A DNA stretch of 58,790 bases from a virus: IMG/VR virus record IMGVR_UViG_3300046028_008523, positions 1 to 58,790 of that record; one strand, written 5' to 3'. Shown one piece after another: positions 42,701 through 51,882 of the stretch. Within the stretch, counting starts at the first letter, position 1; every line of letters begins with the position of its first letter. Both the position numbers and the translations under genes were made by a program. Under the pieces are notes generated by a model that saw only the letters and a list, made by a program, of their open reading frames with translations, was not told the DNA's origin and did not search any database.

Positions 42701-45700
42701 ACACGAACTTATGATCGTAATAAAGTGTGTGCAGACTTTTCAAAGTGCCGTTACCAAAACGCTCATACAATTCATTAGAGATAAACTCTTTAATAGTGAC
42801 AGAAACGTCAGAAGAACGAGACTTAACCATACGGAATGTATTACCTTCTGCAGATGTACGTGTAGAGATAAACAAATCTGTTTCCTTCATTGAAGCCATA
42901 GTATTATGAACACCTCGTAAGACGTTTATAGCATCTGCCTTGTGTAACATCTTATTGAACTGTGCAATCGTAAGAGCATTATTCTTCGCCTTAAGGAAAA
43001 GGAATAGTGAGTTAGATGTCATCTGCTTACCTGATGTAGGAAGCTTCTCTAACTCAGCAAGAGTTTTTATACCGTCTGCTTCATAAGCAATGTAAGCATT
43101 TACGCCTGCAATAGAATTCACTGCTGTAATATGAAGATTCGTAGGGATGGTTACGCCATCTACAAAACTGTTATTAGTAGCAAGGATTATATTGTTATAT
43201 AAGTTATCTATGATTGCAAGATCTAACCCTGAAAGACCAGAATCAGATTTAAGTTTTAACAACTGCGCACTGATAGAGTTCTTGGTACTCGAAAGACTTT
43301 GAGTCCAATCAAGAGTAGAAGCGAGCTGCATTGTCTTAATGTACACAAGTGCTGATGATAGATACCTATTACCTACCTGCACAAAAGACAAGAAGTCCTT
43401 CATACTTTCAGAGAGTGTGGTCTCATAAGACTTGTTATATAACTTAAGATATTCTAAGATACCAGAAGACTCTTTTAACTCAGTATCACCTGAATAGAAT
43501 TCCTCTTCTCCTAACTCAGCAAGCTCCAAGTTCACACGTCCAATAGCATTCTCATCAAAGTTTGTGTTAGGATAGATATCCTTGATAATGTCCTTAAGAA
43601 CTAAAGTGTTAGTTTTAGTATTGCTTGACGTAAGAGAATCAATACCAGCTAACATATCTTCGAGAGCAGGCAATTCATTATATAGAATTTCAACTTTACG
43701 ATTAGAATTCGCTGTTCCTAATTCAGCATACAACGCTTTGATTGCTTTAGCAGATCCTGAGCGAGTCAATCCATTAGGGAAAACATATGCTGGATTAGAA
43801 AGATTAGTTTTAAGCTCTGCGAATAACTCATTCCTAATCTTCATCACTTCAGTTGTCTTAGCCATATTAGCAGAAACCGTATTAAGAACTAAGTTCTTAG
43901 CTACTATATAACGTGCAGCTGAACGATCTTCAACCTTCTGAATCGCGAGTGCAATCTCAGGCATAACCAAGTAACCTAATGCTTCAAACAGTTTGTTAAA
44001 CTCTGGCAAGGTCATCATCTTAGTGAAGGCTTCACGATTAGTAGTCGAGTTAGTTTTTATAAGGAACTCTGACTTGTCTTTGTTATTGAAGACTTGAGTA
44101 AACAGAATATCATATAACGCATCCCGGTCATTGGTAACTGCTTTAAGGATGTTAGGAATTAACTTAGTAGTTGGATTAGAAGCATCTAAGAATATGATAG
44201 ACTTGATTAAGTTAATCTGTTCTTTAGTTAGTTCCTTACCAGCAAGTAGTGTGTCTAAGTACAAACCCATTGATTTGGATGTGTAGATAGTTCCTAAGTG
44301 CGTGTATACCTGTTCCACATTCTGATTAACGTAGGCGAATGAAGATGTGCCTATACTACTAAGAATTCGTAATTGCTCTTCTTCTGGGAGAAGCAAGAAG
44401 CTATCCCTGAACTTAAGGTTAGAAGTTTCACCATATGTAGGGATTCTCTCCAACATAGGAAAACTACTAGTTACATTAGCTGCAAGTTCATCAAACTCAT
44501 ATTCATCTGCATCATTCAATTGTTTGTTCAGCCGGCCAAGAGTCTCAGCTTTCACTTCGGTAACAGATCTCGTTACTACAACTGGTGGAGCAGGCCGTAA
44601 GAATTGAGCCTTTGTGTCACCATAGAAGTTCTCAAGTACGGCAAGTGTTGCATCATAAACATTAGCATCCAGTCCTAAGATATCCGCTAAGTAATCTAAG
44701 ATCGTTTGAAGTAACCGTTTTAGGATAGAGTCTTTAGACTTAGGTAACACTTCTATTGACTTAGCAAGCTCTCTGAACTTAGGATTAGATAACGATGCAA
44801 CGAACTCAAAAATGTCAAGTTCAGAAGGTGTTGTTTCATATACCTCAGTTAGCTTATATTTACTTCCTGTGTCAGGATTAATTTTACCTTTGACAGCACC
44901 ATCAAAACGTTTCTTAAGTGCTGCTATACGTTGATATAATAAGGCTTCAGGAGTATCTTTTTTAGATAACCTATCCTTTTTTCCTTTCATTAATGAAGCT
45001 TTAGTAACAGCATGCAATCCTTCATGCAACATAAGATGAGACTCTATTTTACCCACGGGTAACCCAACACTAATGGAAAATACTCCATTTTCATCTAAAG
45101 CTGTCATAGCTAAATCCTTACGGTACTCACCATTAAGATATATACCTTTAAGAGATTCATATACTTTAGCTTGCTCAGGTAATGCCGTTTCCACTAGCAA
45201 ACGTATTCGCTCGAGTTCACCTACAACCTTCATTTCACTAAACAATTCCTTAGCTCCATAAGTTTTTCCTTTCTCAACTTCAGGCCCCACTACAATCGCA
45301 TCTGTTAACTTGTAAGTAACAGTTGTAGGATTAACTTTAATGAAGCTAGACGAAAGTTGTTGAGATACAGTTTTGTGATCTTTCGCAAGATTAGTTCTGC
45401 TGATCTCTGACATCTTTAAAGGAGTGTTCAAATTTCCATTTGCTCCCTCTTCTAAGATAGGATTAACAATTGCTTGTAAGAATGGGAGTGTGGTCTCGGC
45501 AGAAGTAAAGAAGAAAATTACATTCTCTGCTTGTCCTCGTGCTGTAGCTGCATCACTGCCTCTATCTTGGTACGCACGTTGTAGCGCAGTACGCAGATCA
45601 GAAAGTTTATCTTGGTCCGTAAACTGCACACCTTCTCCAAGTAATGCGATTACATCAGGATTAGCGTAGAGCCTATCATAATCAACAAACTCTTTTACGA

Positions 45701-48700
45701 AACTATCTCCAGTTTTCTCATCTGTTTCATAGTTAGTGAGCAACGAACCTGCCCGATACATACCAGACTGTTTCACATTCTTCTTTTGCACTGGATCCCA
45801 CTTCATCAAGTTTCTCCGGAGCTGTTCTCCATTTACATTAGAGTTAGCTTTAGCTAGGTTGTTAAATTCATGCTGAGCTGGGCCCATACCTTCACGCATT
45901 TGCAACTGCTTATATGGGATTGTGTTCTCTTCTCGATTAGTTGCATCAGTAGAAGCTTCTAATCTGAATCGCTTATTCTTAGTCTCAGTAATAGCTACAA
46001 TTACATCTCCATTTACTTTAAAGTAATCAGTGCCTTCGATGGTAGTTCCATTCTCATTTAGATACTCAACTGCTTCATCTTCAGTTTCGAACGTGACCAT
46101 CCTACGAGTTCCACCAAACACACCTCTTACAACCTGATCCATTGCGGAAGAGATAGGAGGAGCAGTAGATTTCTTTTTAATTCCGTAAGTGTTTTCTCCA
46201 GTATGCGTATCAATATCTACTTCATAATGTTCAGAAGCAGAACGTACAGTATCACCAAACTCTTCTGAACCAAGTGGAATTCCAAGTTCTTGCTCTAACA
46301 CTTCTGCAGCACGTGTGAACTCTATTAAATTAGAAACTGAAGATGCATCTAATGGTGAAGAGTTAAGAGGTATTACAAAAGGTTTCTCTGAAGCTGTTAC
46401 AATACCTTCCCTACCAACACGTTTAAGGTTGCTAAAGATTAAGTAAGGAAAGCCTGGAGCAGGCGTGACGTGAGCTAACTCCTTAGGGGGTTTGTTTTTA
46501 TGCTTGTCAAAGATCTTAAGATTGATATCAGAAACAATCACATCATTACCTGATGGGTCTTTAACTGTACGCTGTATTGCTTTCCAGTTAACAGTGTACG
46601 TACCATCTGCATTTTTATTTACCCAACGTTCTTCCGGATTAAGAGATTGAATGAATTCTAAACCTGAAGGGTGTGTACCGTAGTAAGAAGTGTAGAACTT
46701 AATGATTACATCCTCGATTAACGAAGTAGCTCCATTGTCGTAAGCAGGCTGTGCTGTTTCAAATGCTCCAGGAATGTAAGAGATGGATAATGCATCAGCT
46801 CGTGTGATCTCAATTTCTCCAGCAGAGATTAAAGAGATATCTGGGATGACTTCAGTAAGTGCTGCTTCATTTAATACAGGCATTCCTTTAAGCGGAATAG
46901 TCTTCGCTTCCTCTTCGGAGAGAACCGCAACTCTATAGTACTTACCTTCGTTACCTTTCATTACTACCTGATAGAAGTTTACTCCATTACGTGATAAAGG
47001 AATAATATGGCCAATACCTGAAGTAGGCACGTTTCCTCTTGAAAAAGCGTAGTTAGTAGGGTTGATAAGGAAAGCTTCTCCTTCTTGAAGTTCAGGAGTT
47101 GGAAGAACGACATCAGCTGGATCTATTGCAGCAAAGCTTTCGCTTGTTATAGCAACGTCTTCAGATGAGTTAGTTTCAACATCTTCCTCAGTAGCAGTAA
47201 CCTCAGTTAGCGCACTAGGAGAAATAATCGTAACACCAGCTAAGATGTTTTGAAGATTCTTAGCAGAATTGATATTAGAGTTAAAGTAATCCTTTGTCTT
47301 AGTAAGCTCTTCTACAGAGTTAGTGATCGTAGAACTCATGTCAGTATTAGGAGCACCATTCACAACAGAAGGAGAAGTAGTGACTAATAGAGACTTAGTT
47401 CGAGAATACGCTGTGTAGTAAACCTTATTCATTTCGAAAGGCTCTGCAGGTAAATCAAGTTCATTGATATCTACAAACACTTCATCCCACTGATATCCTT
47501 GTGCTTCTGCTACTGTAAGGACAGTTACACCTGAATACTTAGCTTTATCTTCTTGTGAAGAAACTAAAACTACTCTTGAACGTGTAGTAGGTGTAGACAA
47601 GAGTTTTTGAAACTCAGTATCTTTAGCACCTATTACTCCAAAGACTGCGGATGTGTCTGTGATAGAAGATAGTTCTTCTGAAGCAGTAGCAATTGGAGAT
47701 TGTACCTCCTTAGCATTCAACTGGTACTTAGACATAAACGAAGCTATATAACCTACATTTGTGCGGTACGAAGTTGTAAGAGGAATAGTGTTATAAGCAC
47801 GTAGCGATTTATCGAGTGAAGACTCAGCCTCAGCTTTAAGCTGTGAAGGGTCGCCTAAGGCAATAATCCTCTTAGACTTTATCTTAGCAGTGATAGCATC
47901 TAGTTCTTCCTTAGAAAAGGTATAGACCTCATCTATAACTATGTAATCATAAGGGGAGATATCTGCAGCCATAAAGGCTTCAAACGAACCTTTAGTTTTA
48001 TCTCCAAAGATTGCGTTATTGATATTCTCTGAAGTAAGTTTTGTCTTAGAGAATGCGTAGACTTTAGCTGCTGGGTTCAGCGACTTGTACATCTCATATA
48101 GCGAACTAGCTAGTAAGAATGTCTTACCGCTACCACCAATACCTTTAGATAGTAATACGTTATCTCCAGCATGCGAAACAGTTAGCGGAGGATTAGTAAG
48201 GAACAACATCCCTTGAGTAAGAACAATGTTCTGTTGTAAGGAAGGCGGTTGTGCTAATTTCTCTTTAAGAGCAACAAACTTTACGTAATCTAAGTTCGAA
48301 CCCATGAGCTTAGTAATTAACCCTAAAGCTAATGCTTGCTCATAGTAGTCTTTAATTTTAAGAGCGAACTTATCGTCTACGGGCTTAGCAACTTTAGCTA
48401 AGTAGTTAAAGTCATAGTCGTTAGAGAACTTAGTGATGTACGGAGGCACATCATCTCCATAATGATCTCGTATGAGATTGTCTATGACTGCTATAGGACC
48501 TGTTAAGGAGTAGGTATCCAACTCCTTTACACGAGCAGGTTTTAACCCAAACGCTTCAAAATCTTTTGAGAACTTAATCTCTTTTAGTGAATCTAAGAAC
48601 TCATGTTCTTGTTCTGCAGTAGAAAGATTTCTAAATGTAGAAACGATAGATAGAACACCATCAAAAGGAAGTACATCATTTTCACCTTCATTAAGCTCCT

Positions 48701-51700
48701 CTTTAATTTTTGCCATTTTCTCAGCACCTATTACAGACTCAAACAACTTACTCATCTTGGGAGTAAAGATTGCCCTTACTAAATGTGCTGTCAATGCATT
48801 GTTTACCTCACGGTGTTTCTCAGAACGCTGATTCACATTCTTAATTAATGCAGGGAATATTTTATTCTCAAGCACATCTAAGAATGCATTTATCTGAGCG
48901 AGTTTCTTTGTGTCTTCATGTGCAGTAAAGTAAGCTTTGGCTGCAAGTAGATTAGAGTGCACTGCTTCGTACGCAGTTTCATCTTCAATCAACTCTTCCC
49001 TAAACTCAGCAATGTATGCTTTTGTAGGTAATAAGATCTTTTCTTTATAGAACAGCTCATTAACAAATGCATCTTGATCTTCAGCATCTAATGCTTTATA
49101 GTCTTTCAACACAGTAGCACTTTCATCTAACTGAGGATCGTACTCACCATCCATGAATCTATTGATGGTGGATTGTCTTGCAGCGATATTTTCTAAAGCT
49201 CGAGTATGTTCTGCTATCTTACCTTGTATTAATAATGAACTATTGTTGTAAGCAGCGCTAGTCCAAGGCATGTCACGTAATCCGAAAGCTTCAATAGCTT
49301 CTGGTTCCATGATTTCAGATAACATCATAGGATCTTCATCATTTATATGATCTTGAAGAGCATCTAACTCATTCACGTTTGCTTCAAAGTTCGCAGCAAC
49401 TTCAGAAAGCTTGGCAGACTCTTCTGCTAACTTATTATCTAATGTTACTTTCAAAGCCCTTGTCTCATCATTGCTGTACGGAAGTCCTTTGTACATACCC
49501 ATTAAGGAAGTGGCAGGTGCTCCCGCTGCTAACTTAGTTTTTATGTCTTCGATACGAATAAGATTATTCGCAGCTGCAGTTTCTAACGAGGCCTTCTTAC
49601 CTATAGGTGCTCGTGCTAATCTAGTTTCTGTTGTATCAAAGGGACCATTTGCATAAGCATTCTGTGAAAGACTGTATGCAAGTTCATTCAACCTTGCTAT
49701 GTCCTCAGGAGTTTTGTTTGCTTTCTTACCTAGAGCCTTAGCTTCATTTCTAGCAGCTTCTACATCTAAGTAGAGTTCTTTAAAAGTCTTCTTAAGTTCT
49801 GCACGCTTTGAGGTTAGTTCAGTATCTAAACCGTCTAAGTCTTTAAGCATGTTATCTATTACTTCCTTCGCACCATCAGTGGTTGCTTTGGATCTTGCAG
49901 ATTCTAAGGCTTTCCGTTTAGTTGCGGAGTAGAATAAATTCTTCTTTACCCAAAGATCAAATTGACCATCGGCCATCTCTTTAGCTTTAGAAGATGTAGT
50001 ACTAGATATGTTCTCGAATGTAGTGGCTAATGATTTGCCTAGAGCAATATTAGCTTTTATATCTGACTCAATCCCTAAGGCAGACAGATCAGCATTCGCA
50101 CCTTCTTCTAAGGAATCGAAGTAACTACCAATCTCTTCTTTAGAGTAGCCTTTGTTCATAAGTGTGTAGACATGAGAAGCCATAGCTGTGTGCTTGTTCA
50201 TCTCTGCCATAACAGGATCATTGTTAAAGGCTGCTACAGTCTGAGCATCCCAGAATCTTTTCTCACGCAATTGATTAGTTGTCACTTGAGTAACAGCTTC
50301 TGGGTCTACAATCGTATTACCATCCTCATCTAACTCGTAATTAGTTATCTCATGATCTTGATCTCCTAATTTAATAGTCTTTGTAGGTTCGGCCTTGCTA
50401 ATTTTATTAATAGAGTTAGCATTCTCTCTAAAAGCTACGTGAGCAGCTTTAGAAAAAGAACCTCCGAAAAGATCAGCTCTACGAGCTAACTCCTCAGTTC
50501 TCATTCCTTTCTCTTGCTTCTTATCTAACATAGCTCCATAAACACCAGACAGTCCGCCTATCGTAGCACCCAATCCAATAGCTACACTACCTTCTATTTC
50601 ATCAGCAGTTAGCTCAGCTCCAGGAACAAATGACTTTGCAAAACCTAGGATGTTTGATCCCATGTTAGAGATGATCTGATCTATGTAATCATCCTCATCA
50701 TCAAGTCTTCCTTTAGCAAGGTTCTTCTCATATTGCTGCATAGAGGTTTGAATGTTCTCTTCCCAGAAACCTTCTGAGAGAATACCTGTCCCAGCTTTAG
50801 ACCAGAGCTTCGCTTTAACCGCAGCTTCTTCAACTGCTTTCGCTCCACCCTTAGCCCAGATCTTAGATCGTAAACTCTTTTGTGAAGAGCTCCACGCTCC
50901 GTGTAAGAAGGTGTTCTCTATGAAGTTAGGCACTATAAGCGCACCTACGTTTGTTTTAAATACACGAGCAGCTGCTTGTCCCGCTTGGAACTTAGCTGTT
51001 TCTTCATCTACGCCTTTCTCAATAAGAATCTCATATACATCCTTACGTGTACCGTACGCTTCAGCTGCAGCCTCTGCTACAGTATTGTAACCTGTGCTTG
51101 TAGCAAGCTTAATCTGTTGTCCTGTAGGCGCAACACTCTTTAAGAACTCAGCAGTATTCTTTACGAGGTCACGAGTACCAAGTATTGTCTTAGCAACCGG
51201 ACGTGCAAATCCTTTTAGGATAGCATCATCTACAGCTTGTAGGCCGGCATCAGCGAGTCTAGATACAGGCACGGCTCCTTCTAATTGTCCAAATGCTTTT
51301 GTAGCAGCTACTAAGGATTCATCAAGCGCACCAAACTTAGAGCCTATGGTTAATGCCCTAGCTCCTGTTCCAACTGCTCCACCCACTTTACCAATCACGG
51401 CACCGGGTACATACGCAGATGCTACGTACGCTATTCCATCTGCAAGGTCAGTTGTCCAGAACTTAGCAGTTCCCATCTTACCGATCCAACCGGAGTCATT
51501 GTATTGTGCGGAAGAGTATGTAGGTAATACATCACGTAACTTCTCATCAGCTTCTTGGCCCCACTTAGTAATAGAGTTATCCCATAACGGAGAGAGATCT
51601 TGGTCAGCTATAGCTTTGGGAATGCTAAGTACAGAACCAAATCCTCCTACTACTTTAGGGATAATAGATAAGGAACGTGAGAGTAGCCCACTACCTGCTG

Positions 51701-51881
51701 CATCCCAGAAGCTCTGGTTCTCAGCTCGGTTTTCTTCTTGATTATAATCTGGGCGATAGTTCCTATCGTACGAATTAGAGTTAGCTGCTAATGGTACGGT
51801 TACATCTCGTCTAAGATCTATTCGTGTTAATTTAGGAACTCCAAGTTCAACTAAACTTTTTCCTTTTACGACCTCTGGCAT
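36747..51881 (-). CDS. Giant virion protein with helicase, peptidase and RNA polymerase
   Basis: 5044 residues. (1) About 1-470: Gly/Ala-rich hydrophobic segments (YVASAYVPGAVIG, IGLGATIGGLSGVYGAML), possibly membrane-active in DNA ejection. (2) About 470-1200: long helical coiled-coil stretch. (3) About 1215-1530: full superfamily 1 helicase: GIGGSGKT (lysine 1253), IVIDEVYT (about 1316), ALGDPSQL, TTSYRTN, YYTAYSRTK. (4) About 2285: HEGLH, a zinc metallopeptidase-like motif as in polyvalent proteins. (5) About 3900-4000: GSDFDVDSLFVI, the D-x-D-x-D catalytic site of the two-barrel RNA polymerase of crAss-like virions. This polymerase enters with the DNA and transcribes early genes. The sequence flows without a stop, so it may be one polypeptide or be cleaved later. 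Confidence 0.9.
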   Translation of the reverse strand: MPEVVKGKSLVELGVPKLTRIDLRRDVTVPLAANSNSYDRNYRPDYNQEENRAENQSFWDAAGSGLLSRSLSIIPKVVGGFGSVLSIPKAIADQDLSPLWDNSITKWGQEADEKLRDVLPTYSSAQYNDSGWIGKMGTAKFWTTDLADGIAYVASAYVPGAVIGKVGGAVGTGARALTIGSKFGALDESLVAATKAFGQLEGAVPVSRLADAGLQAVDDAILKGFARPVAKTILGTRDLVKNTAEFLKSVAPTGQQIKLATSTGYNTVAEAAAEAYGTRKDVYEILIEKGVDEETAKFQAGQAAARVFKTNVGALIVPNFIENTFLHGAWSSSQKSLRSKIWAKGGAKAVEEAAVKAKLWSKAGTGILSEGFWEENIQTSMQQYEKNLAKGRLDDEDDYIDQIISNMGSNILGFAKSFVPGAELTADEIEGSVAIGLGATIGGLSGVYGAMLDKKQEKGMRTEELARRADLFGGSFSKAAHVAFRENANSINKISKAEPTKTIKLGDQDHEITNYELDEDGNTIVDPEAVTQVTTNQLREKRFWDAQTVAAFNNDPVMAEMNKHTAMASHVYTLMNKGYSKEEIGSYFDSLEEGANADLSALGIESDIKANIALGKSLATTFENISSTTSSKAKEMADGQFDLWVKKNLFYSATKRKALESARSKATTDGAKEVIDNMLKDLDGLDTELTSKRAELKKTFKELYLDVEAARNEAKALGKKANKTPEDIARLNELAYSLSQNAYANGPFDTTETRLARAPIGKKASLETAAANNLIRIEDIKTKLAAGAPATSLMGMYKGLPYSNDETRALKVTLDNKLAEESAKLSEVAANFEANVNELDALQDHINDEDPMMLSEIMEPEAIEAFGLRDMPWTSAAYNNSSLLIQGKIAEHTRALENIAARQSTINRFMDGEYDPQLDESATVLKDYKALDAEDQDAFVNELFYKEKILLPTKAYIAEFREELIEDETAYEAVHSNLLAAKAYFTAHEDTKKLAQINAFLDVLENKIFPALIKNVNQRSEKHREVNNALTAHLVRAIFTPKMSKLFESVIGAEKMAKIKEELNEGENDVLPFDGVLSIVSTFRNLSTAEQEHEFLDSLKEIKFSKDFEAFGLKPARVKELDTYSLTGPIAVIDNLIRDHYGDDVPPYITKFSNDYDFNYLAKVAKPVDDKFALKIKDYYEQALALGLITKLMGSNLDYVKFVALKEKLAQPPSLQQNIVLTQGMLFLTNPPLTVSHAGDNVLLSKGIGGSGKTFLLASSLYEMYKSLNPAAKVYAFSKTKLTSENINNAIFGDKTKGSFEAFMAADISPYDYIVIDEVYTFSKEELDAITAKIKSKRIIALGDPSQLKAEAESSLDKSLRAYNTIPLTTSYRTNVGYIASFMSKYQLNAKEVQSPIATASEELSSITDTSAVFGVIGAKDTEFQKLLSTPTTRSRVVLVSSQEDKAKYSGVTVLTVAEAQGYQWDEVFVDINELDLPAEPFEMNKVYYTAYSRTKSLLVTTSPSVVNGAPNTDMSSTITNSVEELTKTKDYFNSNINSAKNLQNILAGVTIISPSALTEVTATEEDVETNSSEDVAITSESFAAIDPADVVLPTPELQEGEAFLINPTNYAFSRGNVPTSGIGHIIPLSRNGVNFYQVVMKGNEGKYYRVAVLSEEEAKTIPLKGMPVLNEAALTEVIPDISLISAGEIEITRADALSISYIPGAFETAQPAYDNGATSLIEDVIIKFYTSYYGTHPSGLEFIQSLNPEERWVNKNADGTYTVNWKAIQRTVKDPSGNDVIVSDINLKIFDKHKNKPPKELAHVTPAPGFPYLIFSNLKRVGREGIVTASEKPFVIPLNSSPLDASSVSNLIEFTRAAEVLEQELGIPLGSEEFGDTVRSASEHYEVDIDTHTGENTYGIKKKSTAPPISSAMDQVVRGVFGGTRRMVTFETEDEAVEYLNENGTTIEGTDYFKVNGDVIVAITETKNKRFRLEASTDATNREENTIPYKQLQMREGMGPAQHEFNNLAKANSNVNGEQLRRNLMKWDPVQKKNVKQSGMYRAGSLLTNYETDEKTGDSFVKEFVDYDRLYANPDVIALLGEGVQFTDQDKLSDLRTALQRAYQDRGSDAATARGQAENVIFFFTSAETTLPFLQAIVNPILEEGANGNLNTPLKMSEISRTNLAKDHKTVSQQLSSSFIKVNPTTVTYKLTDAIVVGPEVEKGKTYGAKELFSEMKVVGELERIRLLVETALPEQAKVYESLKGIYLNGEYRKDLAMTALDENGVFSISVGLPVGKIESHLMLHEGLHAVTKASLMKGKKDRLSKKDTPEALLYQRIAALKKRFDGAVKGKINPDTGSKYKLTEVYETTPSELDIFEFVASLSNPKFRELAKSIEVLPKSKDSILKRLLQTILDYLADILGLDANVYDATLAVLENFYGDTKAQFLRPAPPVVVTRSVTEVKAETLGRLNKQLNDADEYEFDELAANVTSSFPMLERIPTYGETSNLKFRDSFLLLPEEEQLRILSSIGTSSFAYVNQNVEQVYTHLGTIYTSKSMGLYLDTLLAGKELTKEQINLIKSIIFLDASNPTTKLIPNILKAVTNDRDALYDILFTQVFNNKDKSEFLIKTNSTTNREAFTKMMTLPEFNKLFEALGYLVMPEIALAIQKVEDRSAARYIVAKNLVLNTVSANMAKTTEVMKIRNELFAELKTNLSNPAYVFPNGLTRSGSAKAIKALYAELGTANSNRKVEILYNELPALEDMLAGIDSLTSSNTKTNTLVLKDIIKDIYPNTNFDENAIGRVNLELAELGEEEFYSGDTELKESSGILEYLKLYNKSYETTLSESMKDFLSFVQVGNRYLSSALVYIKTMQLASTLDWTQSLSSTKNSISAQLLKLKSDSGLSGLDLAIIDNLYNNIILATNNSFVDGVTIPTNLHITAVNSIAGVNAYIAYEADGIKTLAELEKLPTSGKQMTSNSLFLFLKAKNNALTIAQFNKMLHKADAINVLRGVHNTMASMKETDLFISTRTSAEGNTFRMVKSRSSDVSVTIKEFISNELYERFGNGTLKSLHTLYYDHKFVSEGKPTTIRAALSSNPKAKKVAIRYFYKMLNLPANNLTIKDEEVAELAEKIKGLLSHTAKVTSDIVTSEDDTVKVFNFPEWLESVDGYISEINKPMARSDEFIRNPSVLDLNGNKFYKYHESSFMYDVLNNIIDIDSSLINSQSTKNSKFRVVPDHLLTDLHKHNIFIQSPKRAANRIYAVGEYAGAKNKDNGSSTEYLRENKFFFFQRKFITGFVDGIRQYGNSYHQFSFVPSDSPKHPLVRLGLLSMDKTKYGIAEMFDSLKAKANLLERGIIDIEKYEKSLSSNLFANFKVGLKVSTEFPNWREIPSDELAARAYDYLKKEALTYLENNIKELEPSFDKRMIATMLSLRNAEKEKNLFSGEFNELLDTIQYDFTKGEEIINFKSSDKGNINLILPLFTLFYLNNTVNSYHLNQLYLGDYSAFPSVDMIIKRFAGTKAPGIRGLVDPIIGMKETYKLAILADTVVGLETTRAKFAELFFGGVVPENEKEEFENFMTFFGDEFESTDAQGFMTPARLADLSKGFEKSWTLGNVHKPVYFGIDPHTFNDKDGNPVMSTSIARYVKNSTVVLTDELCAKFKYLARLREVMESQGNDEAVFRSAVKVGLPILYSEEGVPLKYPTMANIMKKVAGKDTDLSSLEGIGAVGMLSDFADAYDSAPVLPSLTLSNHNYRLQFNATTDVEKDVSVYSQLMYFLNVYGDKLKNPAYENTQVAARQVYDLIAELINDGKKEFFDTLTKEGLNKYLAKNLGGSGSERALDLIYNGVNHNHPILEKKGIIALASGLGKSTTKIKFKGGKLVLQTAEGVSWDTGTDIVATNKTNLDALTYKYEEVNGRKMLVAEVVVPAELLTTEQRVALKNGQSIYTMPDGMAFRIPSTELHSAIAFRIVDTYPGGKTNVIIAPKELVPIHGSDFDVDSLFVIMRETVSISEASYVDGIVLTGLISKLGQVFNELKSLEDTLESQEDILKLQELKRTFKEQFKLSVEVATATTDSGLELERKFQEAFIASKAPNEATFRKSWMKRNHIVMGPDKIMEPTVLSAFSEMITKIEDFSTLNPSFIPYLETVLKFITEIVSTEDVMINTNADTPVGYEVVNNKYSLSKEYLNYIKYNLAALESLEGSLQEELKAGFGGLISKSIKSLKSLKAKYLKNSVTETMLDVITDENNKYRMTTPIAFTALTDIIDDDFYKQFQQGKDLDLTNLEDEFQAFEMLTAGVVLTGAFANAAKSFGYLATAGAEETLNKIYISIGELQQELLMTSDADKKTALNKQIDNLQKAKDDYYKTFEFKEYRSPVLNYDTRYRFNINGEDTLFDRIATKDAEGKYLVTQVLDTLTNAAIDNLKLGYLYRAGINQNIGNAVVGLVSTGMPMEAIIALLYQDVFKPLTKSKVKNASTFVADLLKKYPVSTKVLSLEDLKNNITTPNDEITAAAVHLFAKGFKIGGDMRSLSTFLNIVKEQEVFVQNIFKNQELLEAKIGTYKDGVLKSRQDFSFIIPNMFNSAAHLKAAYEVNTDLISFIKDKWSLHSDPMIHMSKEVYKAVTLNSADETGEEYVKIRRAFSNYLLASDPLIKSRLSLVTPKAVTLSDGGSYVLSKQRTFNDEVATFIQKLQAYDRTHPLGERNEFLNTLSIQFNDQKVRTLSFRAGIGIQPEDIAKLALGFKQLNQYTIINGEVTRSLVLDSSKVSPIQRDLLVYALLNLGLDNSSSSYAAYIPSTMFKNVIDRYVTKLTNASEGVTGAQLNHFALFNVITNANRLPKIYYDRSASFIPYDPVTQAKAIDAGYEIITLPNTDTRIKVFFDKRFTPEKNDKGEAKAFPPYIKDTYKQKTTVFKLVLFTPDYGYYQKVGNINDVYYTETPDNYNIATNFTPTELTVHTVQESPTTALTYSKLINGVKKDDIIFITPSYNYDRSLRRKVQVGSVTKNPTGSGIIIKFQDISDTAVLSDWDEDGVPKSVDNVLRAFGLSLEEFSQYSPEEQQKLLDCNG

Positions 51882-51882
51882 A

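Noticed and set aside
44347-51741. Plus-strand open frames inside the giant minus-strand gene
   Set aside because: They are mirror frames of conserved coding sequence on the other strand and lack ribosome binding sites.
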